DNA from: Mycobacterium lentiflavum
GTDB lineage: Bacteria > Actinomycetota > Actinomycetes > Mycobacteriales > Mycobacteriaceae
Direction of reading: 5' to 3'
Assembly (NCBI RefSeq): GCF_022374895.2
Contig: NZ_CP092423.2
Location: 1,550,001 to 1,614,000, forward strand
DNA length: 64,000 nucleotides
Made by a program: the position numbers and the translations under genes. Every line of letters starts with the position of its first letter. The first letter of the stretch is position 1. Positions 8,451-17,162 of the stretch are shown piece after piece. A model generated the notes under the pieces. It saw only the letters and a list, made by a program, of their open reading frames with translations, ran no database searches and was not told where the DNA came from.

Positions 8451-10058
8451 AGTACGCCTGACGACTTGGCAGTTGCGCGGATCGCATTCGAGCGCGGGGA
8501 CTGGAATGTGAGTTACGCGGCGTTCGTCCGCGCCGACGCAGCGGGCAGCATGGCGCTCGACGACTTAGATGCCTACGCGACGGCGGCGTGGCGGCTCGGT
8601 CAAGGCCGGGAGGCGGTGCGGCTGGCGGAGCGAGTGTACGTCCTCATGGTGCGCTCCGATCCTCGCGCCGCGGCAATGAAGGCACTACATATCGCGTTGG
8701 AGTGGGTGGTCCGCGGCGATCCGAACATCGCCAACGGGTGGATGGCGCGGACCCGCCGCTTGATCGCGGAAACTCCCGGCAGCCCCACTCACGGATACCT
8801 TGCCTACCTCGATGCGATCATCGCGATGGCGATGCGCGATGCCGACGAGCTCTCCCGCCGCGCGGCGGCGATGCGCGATATCTGTGCCCGGCTGGATGAT
8901 CCGGCGCTTGCGTCGTTGTCGCTCGTCGTTCAGGGGCTCGCGGCGATCTATGAAGCCCGGGTGAGCGATGGGTACACCCTCATCGACGAAGCGATCTTGT
9001 TTTTGTTGGCTGGGGAGGTAGGCCTGGAGTGGGCGGGCCACGTCTACTGCGTCGTTTTGCATGTGTGCCACAAGCTTGCCGACCGGCCCCGGATGCAGGC
9101 CTGGATCGATGCCATGGAGCGGTGGTGCGACGTGAATAGGATGACGCCCTATTACGGAGTGTGTGATGTGCATCGCCTCCAGTTGGCCGCTGCGGACGCC
9201 GACTACGGCCAACTGGAGGACCAATTGCTCACCGCCAGTGTGGCATTGGAGGGCATTAACTCGTGGGTGTGCGCTGCGGGTTACTACGAAACGGGCGAGG
9301 TGCGTCGGCTGCGCGGAAATTCCGACGGCGCGATGGTGGCCTTCGCCAAGACGCGGGGCCTGGGCGTGGACCCGCAACCCGGCGAGGCGCTGCTGAAATG
9401 CAAATTGGGTCAGCCCGAGGCGGCGTGGACGGACTTGCGCCTCGCCCTGTCGGGGGCGGACACATTGGATCGGATGCGGCTGCTGTGGGCCGCCGCTGGA
9501 GTAGCCCTGACCCGCGACACGCTCGACGAAGCCGAACAGCACTGCCGTGAGCTCGCCGACGGGGCTGTCGCGTTCGACACTCCCGGTTTCCGGGGATGGG
9601 CCGCCCATGCGCGCGGGGCAGTGCTGGTACGCCGCGGCGACGATGCCGCCGCCCTGGTGAGCCTGAAGACTGCCCTGCGCGAGTACCGCACCCAACAGTG
9701 GCGCTACGAGATGGCCGAGGTCTACGAGTGGATGGCACTCGCGCACCGCGGTCTCGGCCTCGACGACATGGCCGCCGCCGACATGTCGACGGCGGAGAAT
9801 GTCTATCGCCAACTAGGCGTGAAACCCAGCGGCGTTTGCGACAGGGGGGCGCTGGGTGGATTGACCCGTCGCGAGCTCGAGGTCCTGCGGGCGATCGCGC
9901 GTGGCGCCACCAACCGGCAGGTGGCCCAGCAGATCTTCATCAGCGAGATGACGGTCCGCAGGCACCTAGCCAACATCTATGCGAAGTTGGGGGTCTCCTC
10001 GCGCACCGCAGCGGTGGCCTGGGCCTATCAGAACCACATCGTCGCTAACACGCACTGA
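8448..10058 (+). CDS. LuxR-family transcriptional regulator with TPR-like N-terminus
   Basis: 536 residues from the ATG at 8448 (MSTPDDLAVARIAFERGDWN). The first 440 residues are helical, alanine-rich and repetitive, with pairs such as AWRLGQGREAVRLAERVYVL and EMAEVYEWMALAHRGLGLDD, the look of TPR/MalT-type helical repeats. The last 65 residues form a LuxR HTH: LTRRELEVLRAIARGATNRQ, then VAQQIFISEMTVRRHLANIY and AKLGVSSRTAAVAWA. No N-terminal P-loop is seen, so this is not a full LAL regulator. It precedes a hydrolase/cupin operon 180 bases away on the same strand and probably controls it; the link is inferred from position. Confidence 0.88.
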   Translation: MSTPDDLAVARIAFERGDWNVSYAAFVRADAAGSMALDDLDAYATAAWRLGQGREAVRLAERVYVLMVRSDPRAAAMKALHIALEWVVRGDPNIANGWMARTRRLIAETPGSPTHGYLAYLDAIIAMAMRDADELSRRAAAMRDICARLDDPALASLSLVVQGLAAIYEARVSDGYTLIDEAILFLLAGEVGLEWAGHVYCVVLHVCHKLADRPRMQAWIDAMERWCDVNRMTPYYGVCDVHRLQLAAADADYGQLEDQLLTASVALEGINSWVCAAGYYETGEVRRLRGNSDGAMVAFAKTRGLGVDPQPGEALLKCKLGQPEAAWTDLRLALSGADTLDRMRLLWAAAGVALTRDTLDEAEQHCRELADGAVAFDTPGFRGWAAHARGAVLVRRGDDAAALVSLKTALREYRTQQWRYEMAEVYEWMALAHRGLGLDDMAAADMSTAENVYRQLGVKPSGVCDRGALGGLTRRELEVLRAIARGATNRQVAQQIFISEMTVRRHLANIYAKLGVSSRTAAVAWAYQNHIVANTH

Positions 10059-10236
10059 ACTACACCATTTGGATCATGAGGTCCTGGTGGAAACGCATCA
10101 TTCGGTCGATGTCGGCCACCCCGTCTGCGACCTAACGTGGTGTCCCTGACCACTAAGGGAGACCGTTCATCGCGGCTCTTGCCACAGCCGGTGAGTTCGG
10201 CACGCGCGTCGTGGTTAGTGACGGGAGCGCACCGCG

Positions 10237-11040
10237 ATGGCAGACATCATCCTGATTCATGGACTGTGGCTTTCACACAGGTCGTGGCTGCCCTGGATCG
10301 AACACTTCGCAGCCGCTGGGCACGATGCCATTGCACCGTGCTGGCCCGGTGAAGCCCAGACCCTCGCCGCGACGCGGGAGAACCCAGGCGCCCAAAACGG
10401 CATGGGCATCGCCGAGCTCACCGCCCACTTCGCCGACATCGCCGACTCATTCGACACACCCCCAATAGCCATCGGACATTCCTGCGGCGGGTTGATCGCT
10501 CAACGACTGCTTGGAGAGAACAAGCTAGCCGCCGCGGTAGCGATCGACCCTGCGCCGATCAAGGGCGTCAGAACACTGCCTTTTGAACAACTCCGCTCGG
10601 CCTTCCCGGTATTGGGTAATCCACTTAATCGCTGGCGCACAAAAGCCCTCACCCGGGCGCAGTTCCAGTACGGCTTCGGAAATGCCTTAGCCCAAGCCGA
10701 ATCCGACGAGCTTTGGGAGCAATGGTCGATTCCCTCACCCGGTAAGCCGTTATTCGAAGGAGCATTTGCCGGCCTCTCACCGAACTCGCCCGCAAAGGTC
10801 GACACCGCCAACAACTCCCGTGGGCCACTCCTGATCACCGCAGGCACACTGGACCACACGGTGCCGCTGGTCAGCGCTCGAGCTGCGTACAACCGCTACT
10901 CAAAATCGTCTGCTACCACCGACTTCCACCAATTCGACGGGCGTGGGCATTCCCTGACGATCGACCACGGCTGGCGCGCCGTCGCCGACACAATACTGAC
11001 CTGGCTTGTCAGCCGAACCGCCTGGGGCGTTCGCCGATAG
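10237..11040 (+). CDS. Alpha/beta hydrolase
   Basis: 267 residues. The N-terminus MADIILIHGLWLSHRSWLPW shows the HG oxyanion strand. The nucleophile elbow is GHSCGG with Ser82; the acid is likely Asp in TAGTLDHTVP (about 210) and the base His in GRGHSL (about 240). This is the esterase/haloperoxidase-like branch of the fold acting in the cytosol; substrate unknown. It begins an apparent operon with the SRPBCC-like, cupin and AhpD-like genes. The ATG at 10237 follows GGGAGCG at good spacing. Confidence 0.87.
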   Translation: MADIILIHGLWLSHRSWLPWIEHFAAAGHDAIAPCWPGEAQTLAATRENPGAQNGMGIAELTAHFADIADSFDTPPIAIGHSCGGLIAQRLLGENKLAAAVAIDPAPIKGVRTLPFEQLRSAFPVLGNPLNRWRTKALTRAQFQYGFGNALAQAESDELWEQWSIPSPGKPLFEGAFAGLSPNSPAKVDTANNSRGPLLITAGTLDHTVPLVSARAAYNRYSKSSATTDFHQFDGRGHSLTIDHGWRAVADTILTWLVSRTAWGVRR

Positions 11041-11104
11041 CGTCCGAGGACCTCCCCGGTAGATCATCAAACCCACTGTCAGACAACCGATCTAGGAGAA
11101 CCAC

Positions 11105-11614
11105 ATGAAGTTCAGTCACCAGGCCGTCATCCATGCCCCCGCTGACGAGGTGGACCTTGAGCAGTGGCTATTTTCGCTCTCGGACAGCGACTATCAGGCG
11201 GCCGCTCATGGTCACCGCGCGGCGGGAACCTTCACTGAGGGCGGTCGGCGTGGCAGCGTCAACGTCGAAGCGATCGGTTCCCTGTTGATGATTCAGCACT
11301 ATCTGGAGCGTGAGGCCGGACCTGCGCGAGTCGAGATGCTGTCCGAGCGTTCGCAGGCGTACCTCTTTCATCTCATCCCTGTGCACGTCCTCGTCCGCTG
11401 GATTATGACTGCGACTCCGCAGACCGCGAACACGACGACTTTTGCCTGCGACGTGGAGATCGAGATGCCGTTCATTTTGCGGCTGGCCGGAGTGTTGATC
11501 GGCAACCCTTTCTTCGTGCGCAAGCACGTCGAGGAGGAGACCCCGGGCTTCGTCGCCGACATCGAACGCAAACTGTCCAACGCGCGCGCGAAGACCTCGG
11601 GAGGATCGGCATGA
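11105..11614 (+). CDS. SRPBCC-like conserved hypothetical protein
   Basis: 169 residues starting MKFSHQAVIHAPADEVDLEQW, with TAGGAGAACC before the ATG. The start resembles the first strand of START/SRPBCC domains (bind hydrophobic ligands), and the middle (FTEGGRRGSVNVEAIGSLLM) and the C-terminal helix with EEETPGFVADIERKL also fit. Assignment is by pattern only. The stop overlaps an ATG (ATGA) that opens just twelve codons. Confidence 0.6.
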   Translation: MKFSHQAVIHAPADEVDLEQWLFSLSDSDYQAAAHGHRAAGTFTEGGRRGSVNVEAIGSLLMIQHYLEREAGPARVEMLSERSQAYLFHLIPVHVLVRWIMTATPQTANTTTFACDVEIEMPFILRLAGVLIGNPFFVRKHVEEETPGFVADIERKLSNARAKTSGGSA

Positions 11615-11649
11615 CGGACCTTCCGGACTTGCGCGCCTACGTCAGTTGA
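11611..11649 (+). other. Twelve-codon ORF coupled to the SRPBCC-like gene
   Basis: ATG at 11611 overlaps the preceding stop (ATGA) and follows GGGAGGATC. It reads MTDLPDLRAYVS and then stops, 18 bases before the cupin gene. It may be the stump of a deleted gene or a short coupling ORF that delivers ribosomes to the cupin start. Confidence 0.4.
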
Positions 11650-11666
11650 ATCATGGGAGAGAACAA

Positions 11667-12218
11667 ATGTCGGCAGCATTCCGGCGGGTCGTCACCGGCC
11701 ATGACGAAGCAGGCAGCGCGGTCATCGTCTCCGATGGGCCACCGACGCATGTGGTGCAGGTGGGCGGAACAATCGGTCCGACGTTCTATGAGGTATGGAA
11801 TACCCGCCGAACCCCGGCGGTGATTGATCGGCAGTCGCGCGAACCCGAGGACGATGGTCTGGTGCTGGCTCCTCCGAAGGGAGGCACCAGGATTCGGGTT
11901 ATCGACTTCCCACCCGAAGATTATGACATCCGACACCTCAGCGAGGCCGACGCGCGCGCGGGATTCAGAGCCATGGGGGGAGCCGACGCGTCGACACCGG
12001 GCGCCCGGCACCCGTTGATGCATCGCACGGAAACCGTCGACTACGGGATCGTGCTGCAGGGGGAAATCACGTTGATCACCGACGTGGACGAAACGACGAT
12101 CCGCGCCGGCGACATCGTCATCCAGCGCGGCACGAACCACGCCTGGGCCAACAGGTCTGAGCGCAACTGCCGTGTCGTGTTCGTCCTGATCGACGGTGAA
12201 TTCACCGATGGTCTCTGA
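11667..12218 (+). CDS. Cupin-domain protein
   Basis: 183 residues from the ATG at 11667, chosen for the GGGAGAG ahead of it. The C-terminal half is a cupin barrel: the region HRTETVDYGIVLQGEITLIT and RAGDIVIQRGTNHAWANRSE contains the G(X)5HXH-like and G(X)5PXG(X)2H-like elements, with DYGIVLQG replacing the usual first motif and H in GTNHAW. Cupins of this type are small oxygenases, isomerases or ligand sensors. Its place between an SRPBCC-like and an AhpD-like gene suggests small-molecule catabolism; the substrate is unknown. Confidence 0.82.
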   Translation: MSAAFRRVVTGHDEAGSAVIVSDGPPTHVVQVGGTIGPTFYEVWNTRRTPAVIDRQSREPEDDGLVLAPPKGGTRIRVIDFPPEDYDIRHLSEADARAGFRAMGGADASTPGARHPLMHRTETVDYGIVLQGEITLITDVDETTIRAGDIVIQRGTNHAWANRSERNCRVVFVLIDGEFTDGL

Positions 12219-12240
12219 CCCACGTGAGAGGAACGCTGCT

Positions 12241-12810
12241 ATGCGATTACCCCCGTTGCTGCCCGAAGACCTTAATCCCGAACTCCGCGAGGTGCACGAC
12301 ACCATCGTCGACCTGGTGGCGCGGAGCATGCCCCGTGTCGTTTCGCTCGACCAGCAGGCTGCGTTGGTCGGCCCGTACCCGGCCATGCTTCATTTCCCGA
12401 CGTTCGGAGTTCCTGCGCTGCGCTTCCTGGCCGCGATCGGCTCGCAAGCGCAGTTGCCGAAAACGGTGCGCGAGACCACAATCCTGACTGTCGGAGCGGT
12501 ATTCAATGCCCGCTATGAACTCTATGCCCACGAAATCATGGGGGAAGTCGCCGGCTTATCACCTGCGCAGATCGCGACGCTCGCTGCAGGAAATCGTCCC
12601 GCCGATCTGAGCGACGACGATGCGATCGCTCACGACATCGCCCGCACCTTGGCCACCGGTCACATCCTGCCCGACTCCACCTATCGCCGAGCAGTGGCAG
12701 CGTTCGGGCGCGACGGAGTCGGCGAGCTGGTGTTTCTGGTCGGCGGGTATTGCCTAATTTCGATGGTGCTCAACTGTTTTGACGTGCCGGTACCGGGTGT
12801 TGATCAATGA
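12241..12810 (+). CDS. Carboxymuconolactone decarboxylase (AhpD)-family protein
   Basis: 189 residues from the ATG at 12241 preceded by GAGAGGAACG. The core TVRETTILTVGAVFNARYEL continuing YAHEIMGEVAGLSP is the CMD helix pair; AhpD peroxidase enzymes carry ExxCxxC-H here, whereas this protein has E-LYAHE with no cysteine, so it is unlikely to be a thiol peroxidase. A decarboxylase, hydratase or structural role is possible. A broken copy of its middle third lies at 8294, on the other side of the LuxR gene. Confidence 0.85.
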   Translation: MRLPPLLPEDLNPELREVHDTIVDLVARSMPRVVSLDQQAALVGPYPAMLHFPTFGVPALRFLAAIGSQAQLPKTVRETTILTVGAVFNARYELYAHEIMGEVAGLSPAQIATLAAGNRPADLSDDDAIAHDIARTLATGHILPDSTYRRAVAAFGRDGVGELVFLVGGYCLISMVLNCFDVPVPGVDQ

Positions 12811-12950
12811 GGGTAGTGGGAGAGGTTGACCATCTCACAGTTGGCGCAAGCGCCTGGGCGGGTTATCAGCCGCGCAAGTTCCGGTTTCGGTGCGTTGCGA
12901 CGTGCGTGGACAGCCTGCCGGACGTTCCTGGCTATTAGCCTGGATTTTGC
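12807..12950 (-). pseudogene. Possible 3' stump of an unidentified gene
   Basis: The minus strand reads NVRQAVHARRNAPKPELARL then ITRPGACANCEMVNLSHYPH and stops against the AhpD-like gene end. The composition is protein-like but the upstream part runs into the IS1380 left end region, so at most a C-terminal fragment is present. I do not recognise it. Confidence 0.3.
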
Positions 12951-12981
12951 GCGCAACTTGGGATGACACGGTGCGGGGTTA

Positions 12982-13053
12982 GCGAAAGTGCCTGTCCTGC
13001 AAGGGATAATGAGACTGCTGAAGGTCCATGATTCCGAGCGGGAGGGCACTTTC
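12982..13053 (+). promoter_or_regulatory. Inverted repeat ahead of the IS1380 transposase
   Basis: GAAAGTGCC near 12982 and GGCACTTTC at about 13045-13053 form a 9-bp inverted pair that ends four bases before the GTG start. It could hide the start codon region in a hairpin or be a binding site. Such structures are used by insertion sequences to limit outside transcription. Confidence 0.4.
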
Positions 13054-13056
13054 TAG

Positions 13057-14454
13057 GTGAAGGGTAGCGCAGCGGTTTCTCGGGTGAAAGTGTCGGCGGA
13101 CGGGCACGGCGTGGTGTCGCATGCGGGGATGGGGTTGTTGCGTGAGTTGGCCGACCTGACCGGGTTGTCGTCGCAGGTCACGGCCTCATTAGCCGATACG
13201 TACCAGGGCCCATGGGTCTACGCACCGGGTGCGGTGTTCGCTGATTTGGCGGCGGCGGTGGCCGACGGCGCGGACTGTATCGACGGGATCGGGCAACTCT
13301 GCAGGGACCGCGAGCATGTATTCGGTGCGGCGGCCTCGACGACCACCATGTGGCGCCTGGTTGACCAGCGCGTCGATGCGGCGCACCTGGCGGGAGTGCG
13401 CGCTGCCCGCGCGGCGGCCAGAGCGGCGGCCTGGGCCGCAGGAGCCAACCCGCCACCTGGCAAGTGGCTGCATATCGATATTGACGCCACGTTGGTCATC
13501 GACCACTCCGACAACAAGGAGAGCGCGGCTTCTACCTGGAAAAAGTCGTTCGGACACCACCCGTTGTTAGCGTTTCTGGACCGCCCAGAGATCGCCGGCG
13601 GTGAGGCGCTGGCCGGGCTGCTGCGCAAAGGCAACGCGGGCAGCAACACTGCGGCCGACCACGTCACGGTCCTTGAGCAGGCATTGGCGTCGCTGCCGGC
13701 CGATTGGCGTCACGGCCCGCACAATCCCGAGGCGCCCAAGGTCGTGGTGCGCTCGGACTCGGCCGGTGCCACCCATGCCTTCGCCAACGCCTGCCGCGAT
13801 CACGACGCCGGATTCTCCTTCGGCTTCCCGGTCGATGCCCGCGTGCAGGATGCCGTGGACACCCTCAATCTCGGTAATGCCTGGTACCCGGCGATCGAGG
13901 CCACCGGCGACATCCGCGACGGGGCCTGGGTGGCCGAGGCCACCGACCTGGTCAACCTGTCCGCGTGGCCTGCCGGAACCCGGTTGGTCCTGCGCAAGGA
14001 GCGCCCGCACCCCGGCGCCCAGCTGCGGTTCACCGATGCCGACGGCATGCGGGTGACCGCTTTTATCACCGACACACCCCCAGGTGTCATCCCGGGGCAG
14101 TTGGCCGGACTCGAGCTGCGACACCGCCAACATGCCCGCGTCGAGGACCGCATCCGCGAAGGCAAGGCCACCGGGCTGGCCAACCTGCCCTGCCACGGCT
14201 TCGACGCGAACGCCGCCTGGCTGGAAATCGTCTTGACTGCAAACGATCTCGTGACCTGGGCGAAACTACTCGGGTTCGCCGACCAACCCAAGATCGCCCG
14301 CTGCGAGATCGCCACGTTCCGCTACCGTGTGCTACACGTTGCCGCCCGCATCACCCGCGGCGCCCGACAACTGCGGCTCCGCATCGACTCCACCTGGCGC
14401 TGGGCCACAACGATCACCAACGCCTGGCACCGCATCCGCGCAGCCTTCCCCTGA
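13057..14454 (+). CDS. IS1380-family transposase
   Basis: 465 residues from the GTG at 13057. The protein has the DDE_Tnp_1 character of IS1380: KWLHIDIDATLVIDHSDNKE (first catalytic Asp), VVVRSDSAGATHAFANACRD (second Asp), and a helical C-terminus ending RLRIDSTWRWATTITNAWHR, plus a beta insertion. It appears complete. I could not find a convincing terminal repeat pair, so the element ends are left open; it probably spans roughly 12.95 to 14.55 kb. Together with the IS481/IS630 pair it bounds the LuxR-hydrolase island. Confidence 0.9.
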   Translation: MKGSAAVSRVKVSADGHGVVSHAGMGLLRELADLTGLSSQVTASLADTYQGPWVYAPGAVFADLAAAVADGADCIDGIGQLCRDREHVFGAAASTTTMWRLVDQRVDAAHLAGVRAARAAARAAAWAAGANPPPGKWLHIDIDATLVIDHSDNKESAASTWKKSFGHHPLLAFLDRPEIAGGEALAGLLRKGNAGSNTAADHVTVLEQALASLPADWRHGPHNPEAPKVVVRSDSAGATHAFANACRDHDAGFSFGFPVDARVQDAVDTLNLGNAWYPAIEATGDIRDGAWVAEATDLVNLSAWPAGTRLVLRKERPHPGAQLRFTDADGMRVTAFITDTPPGVIPGQLAGLELRHRQHARVEDRIREGKATGLANLPCHGFDANAAWLEIVLTANDLVTWAKLLGFADQPKIARCEIATFRYRVLHVAARITRGARQLRLRIDSTWRWATTITNAWHRIRAAFP

Positions 14455-15009
14455 CCCGCCCAACCACCCCGTCCCAACGACCACGAAAGGCCCAAGGCCC
14501 TGGAAACCTCGCACACCCCGCGACACGGGGCGAGTAAACATGTCAAAACCCGAAAATACTGAATGCACAAGCCAATCCGCGGCCAACCCGCACCCCGGCC
14601 TACCGGTATGCAAAATCGAGGTTAGCGCTCAGTGGATCAGTGCGCCGGAGGACGAGCGCTTCGATAGTGTGATCGGGGAGGCTACCGGTGCAATGTCCGA
14701 TCTCGACGAGATCTCAGCGCGATTGCGCAGTTGGGAGCTACCACGACGGCTGAGCTGCCGGGCGACGGGATATGCGCAGGCTTCGACCCCAAGAAAATCG
14801 CCGTTACTCAGCACCCACGACCACGCCTTTCGACCGGTGAGGGTGTAGGCTGAGCGTTGCTGGTACTCCCAGCCGATCCGGAACGGCTCAGCTTCTGACG
14901 CTGATCTGCCCGAGCATCCGCTCACGCCGGCCACATGTTTTCTAACCGCTCAGTCGGGATAATTTTGAATGCTCGATCGTTGTTTCAGCCATTGATCGCA
15001 CCCTTTGGG
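14455..15009. other. IS1380 right flank and unassigned spacer
   Basis: About 555 bases. The first part is probably the right end of the IS1380 element, with a small ccccg/cgggg hairpin near 14515-14530. A plus-strand frame 14540-14848 (102 codons, MSKPENTECTSQ) exists but shows no family resemblance and no convincing ribosome-binding site. No promoter was assigned for the glycan operon that follows. Confidence 0.4.
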
Positions 15010-16143
15010 ATGCAGCACTTCTCGTACGTGCCGAGCTTTGGCGTCCTCGGCACCTACTCGCCGACGCCATGCGGCCTGGCGACCTTCAGCGCTGCCCTGG
15101 TGAACGGACTCACAGCCAGAGGCGCCGACGTCAATGTCGTGCGCATCGCCGACGGTGACGTCTGTGAGAACGCCCACGTCACAGGCGAACTCGTCAACGG
15201 CTCGGCGGCGTCGGTCGCGGCAACCGCCGAGCTCCTCAACCAGAGCGACGTCGCCGTCATCCAGCACGAGTACGGCATCTATGGCGGTCCCGACGGAGAC
15301 GAGGTCGTCCAGATCATGGCCGGATTGCGTGTCCCGTCGATCGTCGTCGTTCACACGGTGCTCAAAAATCCTACACCACAACAACTTTCGGTGCTCGAAT
15401 CGGTGATGGCTTTGGCCGATGAAGTGATCGTGATGTCGCAGGTCGCCCGCCAACGCCTGTACGCGGGCTTCGCCGTCGACCAGCACAAGGTCACCGTCAT
15501 CCCGCACGGCGCAGCACTCCCCAGGACCAATGGCATGCAGCATCCTGACCGGCCGACCATGTTGACCTGGGGTCTGCTGGGGCCGGGCAAGGGCATCGAG
15601 CGGGTCATCGACGCCATGGCTTCGCTGACGGACCTGCCCAATCCGCCCCGGTACATCATTGCCGGCCGCACTCACCCCAAGGTCCTCGCCGCGCAGGGGG
15701 AAAGATATCGCGAAGCACTTGTCGCGCAGGCGAAACGCCTCGGCGTCACCGATTCGGTTTCCTTCGACGCCGTGTACCGCACCCCCGAAGAGCTCACCGC
15801 GCTCCTGCAGGCGGCTACCGTTGTAGTCCTGCCCTACGACTCGAAGGACCAGGTTACCTCCGGTGTGCTGGTCGACTCCGTCGCGAGTGGCCGCCCGATC
15901 GTCGCAACCGCTTTCCCGCACGCGGTCGAGCTTCTCAGCAGCGGCGCGGGCGCCGTCGTCGCTCACGACGAACCCGACGCACTCCTCGCAGCGCTGCGAG
16001 GAGTGCTGACCGACCCGGACGCCGCCGAGTCCATGGCCGCTAATGCCCGCGAACTGGCCCCGAGCATCGCCTGGCCCGTCGTCGCCAACACCTACCTCGG
16101 CGTGGCGCAACGGCTGCTTGCTAACCAGTCCGCGCTGACGTGA
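15010..16143 (+). CDS. GT4-type glycosyltransferase
   Basis: 377 residues from the ATG at 15010 (MQHFSYVPSFGVLGTYSP); a 25-residue upstream extension is less family-like. The N-terminal Rossmann half has GTYSPTPCGLATFSAALVNG and VIQHEYGIYGG; the C-terminal half has LTWGLLGPGKGIERVIDAMA, the GT-B loop, and the nucleotide-sugar EX7E-like region replaced by DSVASGRPIVATAFPHAVEL. Such retaining enzymes transfer a sugar from an NDP or GDP donor in the cytosol. It is the first gene of a four-gene operon; the next gene's GTG overlaps its stop. The GH130 partner hints at mannose as the sugar. Confidence 0.88.
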   Translation: MQHFSYVPSFGVLGTYSPTPCGLATFSAALVNGLTARGADVNVVRIADGDVCENAHVTGELVNGSAASVAATAELLNQSDVAVIQHEYGIYGGPDGDEVVQIMAGLRVPSIVVVHTVLKNPTPQQLSVLESVMALADEVIVMSQVARQRLYAGFAVDQHKVTVIPHGAALPRTNGMQHPDRPTMLTWGLLGPGKGIERVIDAMASLTDLPNPPRYIIAGRTHPKVLAAQGERYREALVAQAKRLGVTDSVSFDAVYRTPEELTALLQAATVVVLPYDSKDQVTSGVLVDSVASGRPIVATAFPHAVELLSSGAGAVVAHDEPDALLAALRGVLTDPDAAESMAANARELAPSIAWPVVANTYLGVAQRLLANQSALT

Positions 16144-17162
16144 CCGACACCGCTCCCACCCCGGTGTTCGCACACCTGCTGCACATGACGGACCATCGCG
16201 CCACCTTCGAGCACGCCTGCATGACCGAGCCCCGCCGTGAGCACGGATACTGCACCGACGACATGGCAAGAGTGCTCGTGGTCAGCACCCGCGAGCCCGA
16301 CGCGCCGGGGGCCGTGAAGGGCCTCACCCGCAAGGCCCTGCAGTTCTTGAACGACGCCCAGTCCTACGACGGCTCCTGCCGCAACCGGATGGACCACGCC
16401 GGACGGTGGACGGACCAGCCCACCACCGACGACCACTGGGGCCGCTGCATCTGGGGGCTCGGCACCGCCGCCGGCCACAGCGGTGTCAATCTGGTGCGCC
16501 GAATGGCCGTGATTCAGTTCGAGCGCGCCGCCAAGGGCAGGTCACCGTGGCCGCGGGCGATGGCGTTCGCCGCCGTCGGCGCCGCCGAACTCCTCCGCTT
16601 CGAGCCCGGTAATTTTGCGGCCCTGCGACTCCTCACCGACTATGCCGCCACTGTCGCGAGACCCGAGACCACGTCCGACTGGCCATGGCCCGAGCCAAGG
16701 CTCACCTACGCGAATGCGATTCTCCCCGAGGCGATGATCGCTGCCGGCGTCGCGCTGGACGACCCGGACCTGAAACAGCGTGGCCTGGATCTGCTGGAAT
16801 GGCTGCTCGACTACGAAACGGTTGACGGCCACCTGTCGCCCACCGCCGTGGGCGGCCGGGGACCGCAGGACAGCCTGCCCGCCTTCGACCAGCAGCCGAT
16901 CGAGGTGGCCACTCTCGCCGATGCCTGCGCACGCGCCGTAGCCGCCGATCCGCGCGCCCTCTGGCCGGAAGGAATCCGGTCGGCCGTCGCCTGGTTCCAG
17001 GGCGCCAACGACTCCGGGTTGGTCATGTGGGACACGGAGACTGGCGGTGGCTTCGACGGATTGCTCGCCGGATGCGTCAACCTCAACCAGGGCGCCGAAT
17101 CGACCCTTGCGGTGATCTCGACCCTGCAGCACGCACAGCGCTTTTCGCCGGTCCCACAATGA
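16140..17162 (+). CDS. Glycan-processing (alpha/alpha)6-type protein
   Basis: 340 residues from a GTG at 16140 overlapping the GT4 stop (GTGA). Features are a DDMARVLVVS segment, DDHWGRCIWGLGTAAGHSG, LRLLTDYAATVARPETTSDW and a repeated helix-turn-helix layout with conserved acidic and tryptophan residues, all of which fit an (alpha/alpha)6 barrel as found in glycosidases and some epimerases. The closest family by pattern is the domain often paired with GT4 and GH130 genes. Catalytic assignment is not possible from sequence alone. The stop overlaps the GH130 ATG. Confidence 0.65.
   Translation: MTDTAPTPVFAHLLHMTDHRATFEHACMTEPRREHGYCTDDMARVLVVSTREPDAPGAVKGLTRKALQFLNDAQSYDGSCRNRMDHAGRWTDQPTTDDHWGRCIWGLGTAAGHSGVNLVRRMAVIQFERAAKGRSPWPRAMAFAAVGAAELLRFEPGNFAALRLLTDYAATVARPETTSDWPWPEPRLTYANAILPEAMIAAGVALDDPDLKQRGLDLLEWLLDYETVDGHLSPTAVGGRGPQDSLPAFDQQPIEVATLADACARAVAADPRALWPEGIRSAVAWFQGANDSGLVMWDTETGGGFDGLLAGCVNLNQGAESTLAVISTLQHAQRFSPVPQ

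Noticed and set aside
14540..14848. 102-codon frame after IS1380
   Set aside because: Weak codon use, no ribosome-binding site and no family resemblance.
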